Numbered from the stretch's first letter, positions 30,265 through 41,407 are shown. The stretch: 64,000 nucleotides of DNA from Pseudoips prasinana (GCA_951640165.1 OX621247.1:34446001-34510000); one strand, 5' to 3'. The notes: generated by a model not told the origin, from the sequence alone. Program-made: numbers and translations.

Positions 30265-30752
30265 GTATAAGAATATCATCACCCAATATCATCGTGTGGA
30301 GGGCGTAGAAATCGTCCGAGGGAATACGTACTAGAGAACAGGCAGCAGCGTTTTTGAAGTTATATTTCTTTTGGCGCGATGGAGAAAAATGATGAGAGTG
30401 AATTTTTACAATGCGCGCGCACACCGACACCAAAAAATTTAACAGCGTGAAGTTAGTTCTAGGTGGTATGAAAGTGAATTTTTACGTTACGTAAGTTTAC
30501 AAGATATCAAATGTAAAAATAACAGCATGAAGTTAGTTCTAGGTGGTATGAAAATTGATAACTATGTTCAAGTTGTATATTAAGAAGTATAACTTCTAAC
30601 GCGTGTACATAAGTACACACAAGTTTTTTTTCTGTGAATTATGACCATTAAGCTGCGATTGCCATCCGTCTGCCAAGCGTGGCGATTATGGCATATTACC
30701 CCATTCTTTGGGGAGGCTTTAGTTTTACAGTGGAAGAATTTTGGCTGACATA
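30265..30752 (+). mobile_element. Element F split by MITE-like repeat M
   Basis: F runs 30265-30349 (gtagaaatcgtccgagggaa, gaacaggcagcagcg), stops, and resumes at 30641 (aattatgaccattaagctgc through tttggctgaca). Other F copies read straight through this point. Confidence 0.65.
30350..30640. mobile_element. MITE-like repeat M, copy 2
   Basis: Same ends and internal blocks as 19387-19668. Here, though, the central 28-bp palindrome is replaced by ttacgtaagtttacaagata, whose reverse complement occurs in the host flank at 30220-30246. It inserted into element F. Confidence 0.65.
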
Positions 30753-31330
30753 ATATTTCGAGCGTTACTTATTTCGAGCTTTACTTATTTCTATCTTTAC
30801 ATTTTGCAGCAATGACCTTGTTCTTGGGAGCCCTCGCCCAATCTACAAGGAGATGAGAAAAATATATCTAACAGACCGGCCTTATTGAATCATATTATAT
30901 ATATTACATAATATTATAAATCCCTATGGACTAGAGCGGGAGCCATTTCGATATTGATTTCCAGCTATTTTTGTGGAGCACAAAAAATGGATACTTACAT
31001 AACGTATGGAGATTTTTAGGATGAATAATATTTCGGTATTTGGGTGTCCGGTGAATATTTGCGAAAAGGTGTTGGGAAATGGTTAATGAAATATTATGTA
31101 GTTGAAATGTTTATATAACTTTGGTAAAATGTTTATGTACATTTTTTTTCTAGTTTAAAATATTTAAATAATATTTCATGACATGAAATATTTTGGAGAT
31201 TAAAATACTATCGAACAGATTAGCCTAATTGAATAAATATTATATGGATTACAATTTGTTAACATTTCGATATTGATTCCTAGCTATTTTATACTGAGTA
31301 ATTTTCGAAACAGAAAATCCCTTAATTACT
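30753..31330. repeat. Diverged direct duplication, about 344-bp period
   Basis: acagaccggccttattgaat at 30871 and acagattagcctaattgaat at 31215 start similar blocks. Each continues to a shared catttcgatattgatt..tagctattt. Non-coding. Confidence 0.5.
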
Positions 31331-31335
31331 TTTTG

Positions 31336-31400
31336 GCCCGACTCGGGATTTGAACCCAAGACCTCACACTAACTAAAATGAACTGCGAGAACTGAACGCT
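31336..31400 (-). mobile_element. SINE A scrap
   Basis: aattactttttggcccgact and gggatttgaacccaagacct equal the B-box end of SINE A in reverse. Confidence 0.5.
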
Positions 31401-32100
31401 GGCCTGTATAATTTAAATAATGTACCTCTACCTTCTTATCGGAAGATCGCATCAAGTTGTATCACGAGATTCCTATCATTTTGTGGTTTAACCTATGTTT
31501 TGAACCCAGGACCTCATTAAACTTAGACTTAATATTTTGGAAAGTTATAAGGTATACACTAAACCAGTTACAATAAACCTCTGTCTCCCTTGTTTTGTCT
31601 CACGATGGCGTTGAAAGGAAGCTTAGTAAAACGGACCCTTGAATAAAATTAGGGAAACTAACACTTTACCAAAACCTCACATGATGTAGAATAAACTCAA
31701 TGCAGTTTCTATTGCATTCCTAAACTCATCTCGTGGTAAAGTATTCGCACTTAAAAGCTACATTCAATACCCGCAATTCAATTACGCGATGTCTATGTGA
31801 AGTTGTTCGCACATCTATCACTACGAAAGTATGTCATACCGACATGCCACAGAACATTTATCGGCGTACATGTCACTACGTGATCTATCTAGTCACCTTT
31901 TCATATCTTATTACAAGCTCATAAAGTTCAAGTTCGTATGACACGATAAAAGCATGATGATATAAGAATATGTTCGGTAGCAAATTTACTCAGATGTATG
32001 ACTTATGTTGGAAGAAAATAAGGTTTAAATTTCAATAACAGAAGTTTTATGTTAGATGAGAATTCAGTTATATTAAATGGATATGATTTCTTGTAGATGT
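31401..32100. other. Unassigned stretch
   Basis: Only the tRNA-like fragment ttttgaacccaggacctcat at 31499 is suggestive. Confidence 0.35.
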
Positions 32101-32106
32101 TTTACA

Positions 32107-32400
32107 TGCGAGACTACGGCAATGAAAAGAGTATGAATGGGATAGTACTGAAAACTTCGCTACGATTCTGTACAGTGGAAATATAAATAATAGCAATTTT
32201 AAACAACATAGAACTGAAAAAGAAAAATAGTAGAATAAATGCAATGGAAATGAAAGCTTTGAGAAGTATATGTAGTGTTACTTTGAGAGACAAAATACGA
32301 TGTAAGAGAACGTTGTGGTATATGAAAGAGGATATAGTCACAAAGATTGAGAAAAGGTACGGTGAGATGGTTTGGGCATTTAGAAAGGATGAATTAAAGA
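32107..32400 (+). pseudogene. RTE-like RT internal fragment
   Basis: Broken plus-strand frames can be aligned with the 35.6-kb element: atgaaagctttgagaagtat corresponds to its [18 protein letters not shown] region, then gagaacgttgtg (RERCG), gaggatatagtcacaaagat (EDVVTKIEK) and gagatggtttgggcat (RWFGHLE). It is truncated at both ends and frameshifted. Confidence 0.7.
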
Positions 32401-32402
32401 AC

Positions 32403-32650
32403 AGTTAAAATAAAATAAAAATAAAAAAAAAAGGTTTTTATTCACATAGACTAAAAAAGCGCTTGTAAATAGTCACAACATGTTTGTAGTAATATAGTTG
32501 TATACATTATTATTTCTGGTAACATAGATATTTAGGTACACATTGTATGAAAACATTTATAAAATTTATTTTATTATAGCAATGATATTTAGCTAGCTCG
32601 TATCAAGTTATTGTCAAGAGATTATGTTTAATTATCCAGTTGATCATTCT
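32403..32650 (-). mobile_element. LINE 3' UTR fragment
   Basis: Inverse copy of 33805-34022, with AATAAAAACC on the minus strand, aagcgc, caacatgtttgtagtaatat and gagctagc conserved. Confidence 0.65.
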
Positions 32651-32899
32651 CATGAATCTCTCAACACCCTAATTCAAGGGATCGAACCCCAAAGTTGGTG
32701 CAGTCTAATTACTTCGTAGAAATGTTTTATTTTACTAAATGTCTTGAGTGAGGTCTCGCATTAATTGTATGGTAAAGCAATGGTAGCCCCGTATGATCTG
32801 GCAAACCATTTAAAGTTCTCTTAAAAAACCCAACGTAACATAAAACTCTTCCAGCTCATATAACTCTATGTAAATGAAAATGTATTAGAGTTGGTGGCA

Positions 32900-32972
32900 G
32901 GCTCTATCAGTGCTGGAGACGTGGCCCATCGATTAACACATTAGTGCAGGTTCGATGCCTGCGTCATGCCGC
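32900..32972 (+). mobile_element. tRNA-like scrap
   Basis: gtggcccatcgattaacaca and caggttcgatgcctgcg suggest A and B boxes of a SINE head. It is too short to assign. Confidence 0.35.
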
Positions 32973-32996
32973 TTAGAACCTAATGTAACGGGAAAG

Positions 32997-33605
32997 CCAT
33001 TTTTAGGGTTCCGTAGCCAAATGGCAAAAAACGGAACCCTTATAGATTCGTCATGTCTGTCTGTCTGTCTGTCTGTCCGTATGTCACAGCCACTTTTTTC
33101 CGAAACTATAAGAGCTGTACTGTTGAAACTTGGTAAGTAGATGTATTCTATGAACCACAATAAGATTTTTACACAAAAATAGCAAACTAACAATAATTTT
33201 GCGGGGTCGCCAAGTCGCCATACATAGAACTGAAACTCAACATTTTTTTTTCATCGTACCCATACATGTGGGGTGTCTATGGATAGGTCTTCAAAAATGA
33301 TATTGAGGTTTCTAATATATTTTTTTCTAAACTGGATAGTTTGCGCGAGAGACACTTCCAAAGTAGTAAAATGAGTGTCCCCCCCCCTGTAACTTCTAAA
33401 ATAAGAGAATGATAAAACTAAAAACAATATATGATGTACATTATCGTGGAAACTAACAACGAAACTTGGTTTGAACGAGATCTAGCAAGTAGTTTTTTTA
33501 ATACGTCATAAACCGCAATTTGCTTTTATTTAATCAACTGAAATACTTTCTTCTACGGAACCCTTCATGTGCGAGTCCGACTCGTACTTGGCCGCTTTTT
33601 ATACA
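32997..33605 (+). mobile_element. Dispersed repeat L, longest copy
   Basis: It starts ttagggttccgtagccaaat and ends tacggaacccttcatgtgcg, gtccgactcgtacttggccg. The ends carry an inverted gggttccgta / tacggaaccc pair. The interior has (gtct)n and acaataattttgcggggtcg. No frame over 90 codons is convincing. Confidence 0.55.
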
Positions 33606-33738
33606 CACTTTTTAAGAGGTTATTTCAAGCGGTGGCAGAGTATTTTAAGAGGTGTTGCATAATTTAGTACTTATTTTTTTGCTTATCTGTTGTTACATTA
33701 AATTACGATTTTTTTATTAAAACTACCTCGACGACAGT

Positions 33739-33795
33739 TTATGTCACCGGTCCGTAACTGATTGGCGAAGTTAAGCACCTAGTCACGTAGTCACG
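33739..33795 (+). mobile_element. 5S-derived SINE D, head only
   Basis: tgtcaccggtccgtaactga, ttggcgaagttaagcaccta. This is the 5S A-box region; the C box is lost. Confidence 0.6.
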
Positions 33796-33804
33796 TACTA
33801 TGCC

Positions 33805-34022
33805 ATATAATCTCTTGACAATAACTTGATACGAGCTAGCTAAATATCATTACTATTATAAAATAAATTTTATTAATGTTTTCATACAATCAATACAATG
33901 TGTACCTAAATATCTATGTTACTAGAAATAATAATGTATACAACTATATTACTACAAACATGTTCTGACTGTTTACAAGCGCTTTTTTAAAGTCTACGTG
34001 AATAAAAACCTTTTTTATTTTA
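33805..34022 (+). mobile_element. LINE 3' UTR fragment
   Basis: Ends gcttttttaaagtctacgtg, aataaaaacc, T-rich. Close to the inverse copy at 32.4 kb. Confidence 0.65.
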
Positions 34023-34029
34023 TTTATTC

Positions 34030-34466
34030 TTTACAAAATGTGCCCCACCATTTCATCCGCTTTAAACTTATATATTAAGAAGCCTATGAGTTAATCGGAT
34101 GAATAAGCTATATAACTATAGAGTTTCATCAATATCCGCTGAGTAAATTTTACGTGAAAGAATAACAAACATCCATACATTCTTACTCTCAAACTTTTGC
34201 ATTTATAATCATCATCATCATCATATCAGCCGAAAGACGTCCACTGCTGGACAAAGGCCTCCCCCAAAGATCTCCACAATTGCCGGTCTTGCGCTATTCG
34301 CATCCAGCTGTTTCCAGCGACCCGCACAAGATCATCGGTCCATCTTGTAGGGGGCCTGCCCACGCTGCGTCTTCCGGTTCGTGGTCGCCACTCAAGAACC
34401 TTTCTGCCCCAACGGCCATCGGTTCTACGAGCTATGTGCCCCGCATTGCATTTATAATATTAAAAT
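34030..34466 (-). mobile_element. Helitron A remnant split by an RTE insertion
   Basis: Helitron parts: 34030-34209 (tgtgccccaccat.. through gaataacaaacatccataca to ttgcatttataat) and 34459-34466. The RTE insert is flanked by ttgcatttataat. Confidence 0.7.
34210..34445 (-). mobile_element. RTE-like LINE tail with 13-bp target duplication
   Basis: (CAT)n and the last about 230 bp of the RTE element, through acgagctatgtgccc. The 13-bp direct repeat ttgcatttataat occurs at 34197-34209 and 34446-34458. It inserted into a Helitron A copy. Confidence 0.9.
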
Positions 34467-34469
34467 AAT

Positions 34470-34712
34470 AATATCATTGGACATTATTTACATACCGCCA
34501 TCTGATCCCAAACTAAGCATAGCTTGTACTATGTAAACCAGGTAACTGATATACTATATATACTACTTTTATTTTGTAAATATATACTTATATAGATAAT
34601 GACAGACTCCCGATTAACAGACATGTTCATGCCCACAATAGTTGTCCTGGGTGAGAATCGAACCCACGACCTACGGCGTCAAAGGCAAGCAATTACTAAC
34701 CACGCCAACAAA
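34470..34712 (-). mobile_element. tRNA-derived SINE C
   Basis: Minus-strand B box gtgggttcgattctcaccc, body and 3' half with acaagctatgcttagtttgg. Nearly complete. Confidence 0.8.
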
Positions 34713-34776
34713 ACTTTCTTAGTTGAGACATTTTTTCCAAAAAGATCTTATTAACACTCTTTGGTCGAACGAGGCT

Positions 34777-34810
34777 ACCGATACACCGATACACCGATAC
34801 ACCGATACAC
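34777..34810. repeat. 8-bp microsatellite (accgatac)4
   Basis: Four perfect units of accgatac followed by ac. Confidence 0.9.
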
Positions 34811-35104
34811 TAGCGTGGCATTCGTAGCACAACTTAGTTAAGTGATATTGTATTTCGTAAACTAACTGGAGGCTCTAGTTTCTCACATAGACCGTCTTAG
34901 CATAATGCTTGTATTATAGTATAAGACACTATGTAAATGTATAAGATTACAAGGACTAGAGTTTTGACATTGTACCCATTTTGAAGCTCCAAATACTAAG
35001 CAATTCAAAGTACATCAATATGTAGCGCACAGAATGAAAACTGCGAGCAAATTCCTGGATTGCACTGAATTAATTCTTAGGAACACTGGGTCAACCTTTT
35101 ATTT

Positions 35105-35405
35105 TCTTTTTTTTCTTTTTAAAATGACAACGCCGTTTATGCTCAGAGTAAGAACTAAACTGAAAATTGTATGAAAATTCATTACTTCACAGATTTTTTA
35201 TAAAGTGGTTTTTTATTTTTTACTAGGGAATTTAATTCCTGTGTCGCGGGGTACTTTACAAACATACATATAATAGACAGACACAAATTACATCCAGACT
35301 CAGAACAACTATTTATGGGTCACACAAATAGTTGTCCGGCGCGGAACTTGGACCCGACACGAAGCAGCGAGGCGACTGTCGTAGCCACTGCGCCACACGT
35401 GCGGT
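35105..35405 (-). mobile_element. tRNA-derived SINE E with internal insert
   Basis: Head cacgtgtggcgcagtggcta, family motif acaactatttgtgtgaccc, and 3' end split by about 80 bp (35130-35210) ahead of ggcgttgtcattttaaaa. Confidence 0.7.
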
Positions 35406-35519
35406 CAAAAAGTCACATTCAGTTTTCTGTTAATTTGTGGGAAAATCCAGCATGGATCCCGGGACCCCATCACCTGGCGTAGAACAACTGGTTATGTAAG
35501 ACTCTAGCGATTGGAACTA

Positions 35520-37857
35520 CACTTCTTCATCATCTTCTCCATACACATATACAAAAGCACCAACAAGTTAGGACATACATAGACTCACGCCTGTTTCCCA
35601 GAGAGGTAGGCAGAGACAACGGATTTCCATTTGTCACGATCTTTGCATACTTCTTTTGCCTCGATTACTGTCATTATATTCTTCATACATGCTCGCCGGT
35701 TTAGGGTACTTCTGACCTGCCCTTTCTTGAGAACATCTCCAATTTGGTCCGAGAATGTTCGACGTGGTCTTCCCCTTCCGGTTGTCCCATTCACACAGGC
35801 CAGGTATACTTCTTTTGTCAATCTTCTTTCATTCATCCTTTCTAAATGGCCAAACCATCTCAGCATGCCTTTTTCAATCTTTGTGACTACATCCTCTTTC
35901 ACACCACAACGCTCTCTTACATCAGTATTTCGAATTCTGTCTCTCAAAGTCACACCACACATACTTCTCAGAGCTCTCATTTCCACTGCATTTATTTTAC
36001 TTTCATTCTTTTTCTGCCATACCCAACTTTCACTTCCATATATTAAAGTTGGCACTAACACTCCATCGTGCACGGCTAGTCGAGCCTTCTTTGATACTTG
36101 CCGGCTACTCATAAAGGCGTGTAGTGTCCCATTCACTCTGTTCCCCGCATTTACTCTTCTAACAATATCTTTTTCATATTTCCCATCTCTCGTAAACAAA
36201 GTTCCCAAATATACAAACTCATTCACCTGTTCGACTTTCTCTCCTCCAATCACAATATCACACGCTGTCGTGTATTCATCCCTCTCAAATACCATTACTT
36301 TCGTCTTACCTACATTCATTTTCATCCCTTTCCTTTCAAAAGATTCATGCATACTTGTTACCATCACCTGCAATTCATCCGCCGATGATGCAAGTAAAAC
36401 TTGATCATCAGCGTAAAGCAGACATTTGATGAGTAACTCATTCATCCTTACACCGCATTCGCTTTCTTTCAAATCTTTTAAACAGCTATCCATGAATAGG
36501 TTAAACAACCACGGTGACGCTACACATCCCTGTCTAACACCCTTTTGGATGCTAAACCACTCGGTGTATGACCAGTTAATCCTCACGCAAGCTCTGGAAT
36601 CCCTATAAAGAGATTTCAGTGCTTGAACAAGGTTGTCGTTCAACCCATACATGGACAGTACCGACCATAGTTCACTCCTCAACACTCTATCGTAGGCCTT
36701 TTCTAAGTCTACGAAGGCACAGTAAACCTTTTGGTTTTTGCCCAAAAACTTCTCTACTATGCTTCGCAGAGAAAAGACCTGATCCGTGCATCCCATTCCT
36801 TTCCGAAAACCCGCCTGTGCATCCCATATTTTCGCATCGGTTTCTTTCACAACTCTTTCAACCAATACTTTTGCATACAACTTACCAACGACGCTGAGCA
36901 GACTAATGCCCCTATAGTTTTTACAGTCTTGCCGTGAGCCTTTCCCTTTGTAAAGAGGTACGATGACAGCCTTGCACCAATCACTTGGCACTTGGCCGGT
37001 GGTATAGCATAAATTGAATAGGCTGCACAGCTGACTCACTATGACGCCATGTCCAGCCTTCAGCATCTCGGAAGTTATCCTGTCATACCCTGGTGATTTA
37101 CCTGATTTCATACCCTTAATAGCTTTCACAATCTCATCCATACCAATGTCATCTTTACATTTGTTCTTGTCTATACTTAGTGAACTACGTTCACTCTCTG
37201 TTACACCTCTTTCATACAAACTTTCAAAATACTCCTTCCAACGTTTTAACACGCATTCTTCCCTTTCACTATATTTCCATCTTGGTCTCGTATGGATTTC
37301 AGTTCTGAGGTTTGAGTTATGCTTTTTACTGATCTAATGGATTTCCAGAAAAACTTAATGTTCGTCTGAAAATCCTTAGACAACCTTCTATCAAAATTAT
37401 CCTTTTGTTCATTTTTCTTTTCGTTCACCACATCCTTTACAATTCCTTTCATTTTCCTATAATCATTCCAGGCCCTTTCTATATCCTCATTCGTCGCCTT
37501 ATGCATTCGTTCGTTTGCTCTGGTGGCTAGCCAGTCTAACCACGCTTTCTTCTTTTCACATACAACTTTTTGTACACTTTTATCCCACCAAATATTCTTC
37601 ATCTTTCTTCCTCTTTATTACACCACATACTTCACCAGCTACACTCACCACACCTTTTTTGACTACCTTCCATAGCTCATCTATTTCTCTTATGTCTTCA
37701 GATCCCTCAAACTTCTCAACCAACTTACTTTTGTACTCATCTGCCACTTCTTCCTCTTGCAGTTCCTCTACTTTTATTCTCTCTAGTACATTTTTAGTCT
37801 CAGGGATTCGGTGGCGCCATCCTTTGAATAGACCACTTATTCGGCTCATTATATTAT
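35520..37857 (-). pseudogene. RTE-like LINE reverse transcriptase, 5'-truncated
   Basis: The longest coding remnant. Main frame 37252-35585 (555 codons): [19 protein letters not shown] (about 112-130), motif [12 protein letters not shown] (180-190), motif [21 protein letters not shown] (236-255), motif [11 protein letters not shown] (278-287), then thumb and the C-terminal [20 protein letters not shown] and YLSGKQA stop. The linker upstream is in other frames (37602-37246, NIWWDKSVQKVVCEKKKAWL; 37849-37580), so there are frameshifts near 37250 and 37590. The N-terminal APE-type endonuclease is absent. All RT catalytic residues are present. Family role: target-primed reverse transcription. Assignment to the RTE group is by resemblance. 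Cannot be autonomous. The plus-strand frames here are antisense. Confidence 0.9.
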
Positions 37858-37861
37858 TATT

Positions 37862-37962
37862 ATATTATTTAATGCGAACAAGCGTGGTGGTTATGTCATA
37901 TCCCGGCCCATTCTTAGGGGCGGCTTTTGTCTAGCAGTGGACGTAATTTGGCTGACATTATG
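37862..37962 (+). mobile_element. Element F, 3' part
   Basis: gcgaacaagcgtggtggtta, ggggcggcttttgtctagca and tttggctgacattatgat. It abuts the truncated end of the RTE copy. Confidence 0.6.
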
Positions 37963-38106
37963 ATATTTCCTTAGATTTTATCACTTTTGTTCATAGCCCC
38001 TTAGCGAACCTACCATATTTTCTGTGCGTCACCCCACGGTTAACTAGTAGAGAATGCCTTAGGCATATAGTCCGCCTCTTACATTGTTGTGCATATAATT
38101 AAAATC

Positions 38107-38230
38107 ATCATCATCATATCGGCTGAAAGACATCCACTGCTAGACAAAAGCCTCCCCAAGGATCTCTAAAAGGGCCGGTCTTGCGCTGCCTCCATGCAGC
38201 GGCTTCCCACGACCCTTGCAAGATCGTCAG
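38107..38230 (-). mobile_element. RTE-like LINE tail
   Basis: (CAT)n, atcggctgaaagacatccac, gatctctaaaagggccggtc. Diverged, hence older. Confidence 0.75.
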
Positions 38231-38235
38231 TCCAC

Positions 38236-38560
38236 CTATGCCTGCAGCATTTCCACACTGGTTGGCTATACTTACTATTCCAAAATATTGTACAAAATTC
38301 TGGTCACATTTGCTGATTACTTTGATATTTAGACATGCAAGATTGGAGAATGCCTGGAGATCTGTCATACGGGTTTAGAGCCTAGTACAAACTCCAGCTC
38401 ACTCTAAAGTTCTAATTAAGCAAAAATTGTTCATACATCGCAATGTCATTTATACATGAACTTTTACGAGAGAAATAAACCATATTTTTGTTTTTATGTT
38501 TATTTATTTTTATTTTTTATTTCACAGAAAGGTCCACTCTATCGGACCCAACGGTTTTAT
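38236..38560 (-). repeat. Repeat H split by an AT-tailed insert
   Basis: tgcctgcagcatttccacac, ttggctat and ctggtcacatttgctgatta (38236-38345), then ccactctatcggacccaacg after 38528, are contiguous in the copy at 41886-42024. The reverse strand conserves a protein-like string (ISKCDQ, VQYFG, ANQ.GNAAG) in both, so a coding LINE is likely. About 180 bp ending in T-rich sequence separates the halves, flanked by tattt. Confidence 0.55.
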
Positions 38561-38645
38561 AAAGCCAACGCTGTGTCTTCCGACATAGCTTGTAGAACCG
38601 ACGGCCGCTGGACATTCTCGAAGGGCGACCACGAACCGGAAAATT
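38561..38645 (+). mobile_element. RTE-like LINE fragment
   Basis: Plus-strand match to the RTE tail: gtagaaccgacggccgctgg and cgaccacgaaccgga. Confidence 0.6.
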
Positions 38646-39285
38646 AAAATAAAAATAATATTATATTTTATAAAAACATCCGTACTGATCTTCCACTCAA
38701 TTAAACAATCAAAGCCCAGTCTATTAATTTGAAACCAAACAATAAAACAAAAGTTACAAAGGATGCAGAACAATAAATTATTTCCCATTTAATTTGCAAA
38801 ATACGATTGAAGGCTTATAGGGCCTTTTTTAGTCAGAAATTACTCAAAGAGAAAGCAAAAGCTTCGGTTAAAGAAAATTCTCTTTTCTGTGATAAGGTAG
38901 GCGGTAGAATTAATTAGTAATCATTATGCGTACCGTTTATTATATAGATGAATAGGTAACGGTAGAGAAACTAACTTAGGGTAACAAGCACATAATTAAA
39001 AGTATTTGGGCCTTTAAACACTGGTCTGTTCGTGACATCTCGTGAATACATTTTTTTATATAATAGCGCTCCTGGCCAGCTGTTAATATGGGGTATCCAT
39101 CGGATTCAACGCAAGACATATCAAACAGGACTGTTATCCAACATGACCGGGAATAGTACCGGAGAAAGAAGAAGGGTTTTAGGTAAATTTTGAGGCTAGG
39201 ACATCTTACACCACCGAGTTTCATACTCTGGTTGTGTCCGTTTTTGCTAGTAAGATTCCAATGACACCTTTTTTTCACTCATTAC
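38646..39285. other. Unassigned stretch
   Basis: The minus frame at 38976-39278 has no recognised motif. Positions 39084-39150 resemble a short SINE-like scrap at most. Confidence 0.35.
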
Positions 39286-39288
39286 TTG

Positions 39289-40010
39289 TTACGGTGCTTC
39301 GGTGAAAAACCATAAATGGTTAAGTCATACTTACGTCGTCAAACAATTATATGATCAGTAGCAGTCAGGGTCACTTATCACTCGACCAACATGTCAGTTT
39401 ATTGTATGTTTTTTTTCCGTTGCGCAAACCAATTTTAATATGTTTTGTATACGATAAGGAATGTTTTCAATATGACCATATCTAGATCTTTATCAAATTG
39501 GTTATAAGGAGTTTTAGTCGTAAGCACGTTTATTTAATAGTAATTATAATCTCACTGCTGAACTTGTGTTCAGCAGTGAGGTTATAATTACTGTATGAAA
39601 TTCAGTTCATAAGCGATTGTTACCACTTTTGTTAATATCTTTCCCGAAAATCCCCGTTATATATTTGTTTTTAATTGATTTATCTGTTTTCTAAGACATA
39701 TTAGTCAATTTATTTTATTTTTAGTTTTATTTTTCAATACTCTTCTCTCGCTTTGCACTTATGAACTGCTTTTTATACAGTAATTATAACCTCACTGCTG
39801 AACACAAGTTCAGCAGTGAGGTCATCTCGAAAACATTCCTTATCGTTTACAAAACATATTAAAATTGGTTTGCGCAACGGAAAAAAACATACAATAAACT
39901 GACATGTTGGTCGAGTGATAAGTGACCCTAACTGCTACTGATCATATAATTGTTTGACGATGTGAGTATGACTTAACCATTTAATATGGTTTTTCACCGA
40001 AGTACCGTAA
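39289..40010. mobile_element. Foldback DNA element with about 175-bp inverted ends and internal hairpins
   Basis: Outer inverted repeats run from ttacggtgcttcggtgaaaa (39289) to about 39466 and back from about 39833 to accgtaa (40010). They share aacaattatatgatcagtag, caacatgtcagtttattgta and ccgttgcgcaaaccaatttt. TA flanks (ttTAcgg / ccgTAatgg) would fit a TA target. Inside, the hairpin ctcactgctgaac / gttcagcagtgag occurs at 39552 and 39793. The two hairpins are themselves in an inverted pair with cagtaattataa. There is no transposase, so it is non-autonomous. Superfamily unknown. Confidence 0.75.
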
Positions 40011-40189
40011 TGGCACAGCATCGGGCTTCAACGTACTATGACGCTACAAATTACTACGAAGCTACGAGCTACGTAGCGGGAAGCTACGAATACTGTGAAA
40101 AATATGAGTTAGGTTAATGATAATAGTATAACAGCAAGCCCATATGCATGACTCAATTATCGCCTTCTATAAACTTTAATTTGCATTTC

Positions 40190-40430
40190 GGCTGGCCTGT
40201 TGGTTTAGTTAGTGGTTAGTGACCTTGAGTGCTGAGGAGGTCGTGGGTTTGACCCTATCCAGGACATAATAATATATTTATATGTTGAGCAGGATTATTT
40301 GTTCAGTGTCTGGGTTTAATATATAGTATAATATGTATGTAGTTAGAAATCAAAAATATGTTTATCAGGTGTCAGTTTTGGATCAGATTGCATTGTTTTA
40401 GCCGTCCCAATATTAGTTTATTATTTATAA
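40190..40430 (+). mobile_element. tRNA-derived SINE C, diverged
   Basis: Head ggcctgttggtttagttagt, B-box-like gtgggtttgaccctatc, body gtgtctgggtttaata and a shortened 3' half. Confidence 0.65.
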
Positions 40431-40975
40431 AAAAAGATCATATACATGAAATACTAACCTTCACCTTTCGAAGGCTTTTAAAAAATGCGTTCCTAGGCTA
40501 CATTCCCTTTATAAAAACTGTAAGAAATATGTAATTTAATTTAAAATATGACTGAAAAATAATCACCCTACAAATACACATTAAAACAAAGTATAACTTA
40601 TATATAAACTAATAGGTATAAAATTACTATAGCCCCTAAAATGGTTTGCATCCCACTACCCACCTCGTATAAGAACATTAGGGAAATTATCTCGGTCCTA
40701 TATTGAAGGGCCGCGCTACGGTGATAGAATTTTCGATGATGTTGAAAGGTACGTTATGAACACTTCATTTTTGGATGGAAATGAGGACGAGTTTTAATAT
40801 TAATTTGAACTCATTAAAGTGCTAAGGCTTGTAACAACTTTTACATCGGTTAATTTTGTAAGATGGCTTAAGTTTACAATAATCCGTAGGGCTGTGTCAT
40901 GCCAAGTCAAGGCGAGCGACAAATATGGAGAAGCTCGTAATTAGTGATACAATCTCTTACCCGCCACTGCAACTC
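40431..40975. other. Unassigned stretch
   Basis: No recognised element. Confidence 0.35.
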
Positions 40976-40979
40976 CTGT

Positions 40980-41340
40980 AAGCCAGGATCAACAGTGGCA
41001 CACAATGAAATGAAACGACTGCACGTGTGGCGCAGCGGCTAAGACAGTCGCCTCGCCGCTTCGTGTCACGGTTTCGAGTCCCGCGCCGGACAATTATTTG
41101 TGTGAGTCATAAATAGTTTTTCCGAGTCTGGTTTTAATTTATGGTTGTAATCTGTGTCCGTCTATTATATGTTTGTAAAGTACCCCGCGACACAGGGATT
41201 AGAAACTATTGCGGGCATAGTCTTTAAAAAAATGACACTGAGCGGTGAGGATCATGCATGTCCTGCAAAGAATTTAATCAGCTTTTTTCTGATTTAGGAG
41301 GAGAAGGAGTTAGAAAATGAATAGTTCCACAATATAGTGT
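40980..41340. repeat. Dispersed repeat K split by SINE E
   Basis: K left 40980-41016 (ggatcaacagtggcacacaa, tgaaatga) and right 41249-41340 (cactgagcggtgaggatcat, aggagttagaa) rejoin to match 10740-10900. aaatga is present on both sides of the SINE. Confidence 0.75.
41022..41248 (+). mobile_element. tRNA-derived SINE E, full length
   Basis: gcacgtgtggcgcagcggct (A-box region), gtttcgagtcccgc (B box), gacaattatttgtgtgagtc, aaagtaccccgcgacacagg and an A-rich end (ctttaaaaaa). Target duplication aaatga. Best reference copy of family E. Confidence 0.85.
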
Positions 41341-41407
41341 AAAATAATTAGTGCAGAAAATCTAAGAAGCACTGTTTACGTAAATGAAAATACATTTTAT
41401 GTGGTTG

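Noticed and set aside
35631..36404. 257-codon plus-strand frame
   Set aside because: It is antisense to the RTE-like reverse transcriptase, whose catalytic motifs identify the true strand.
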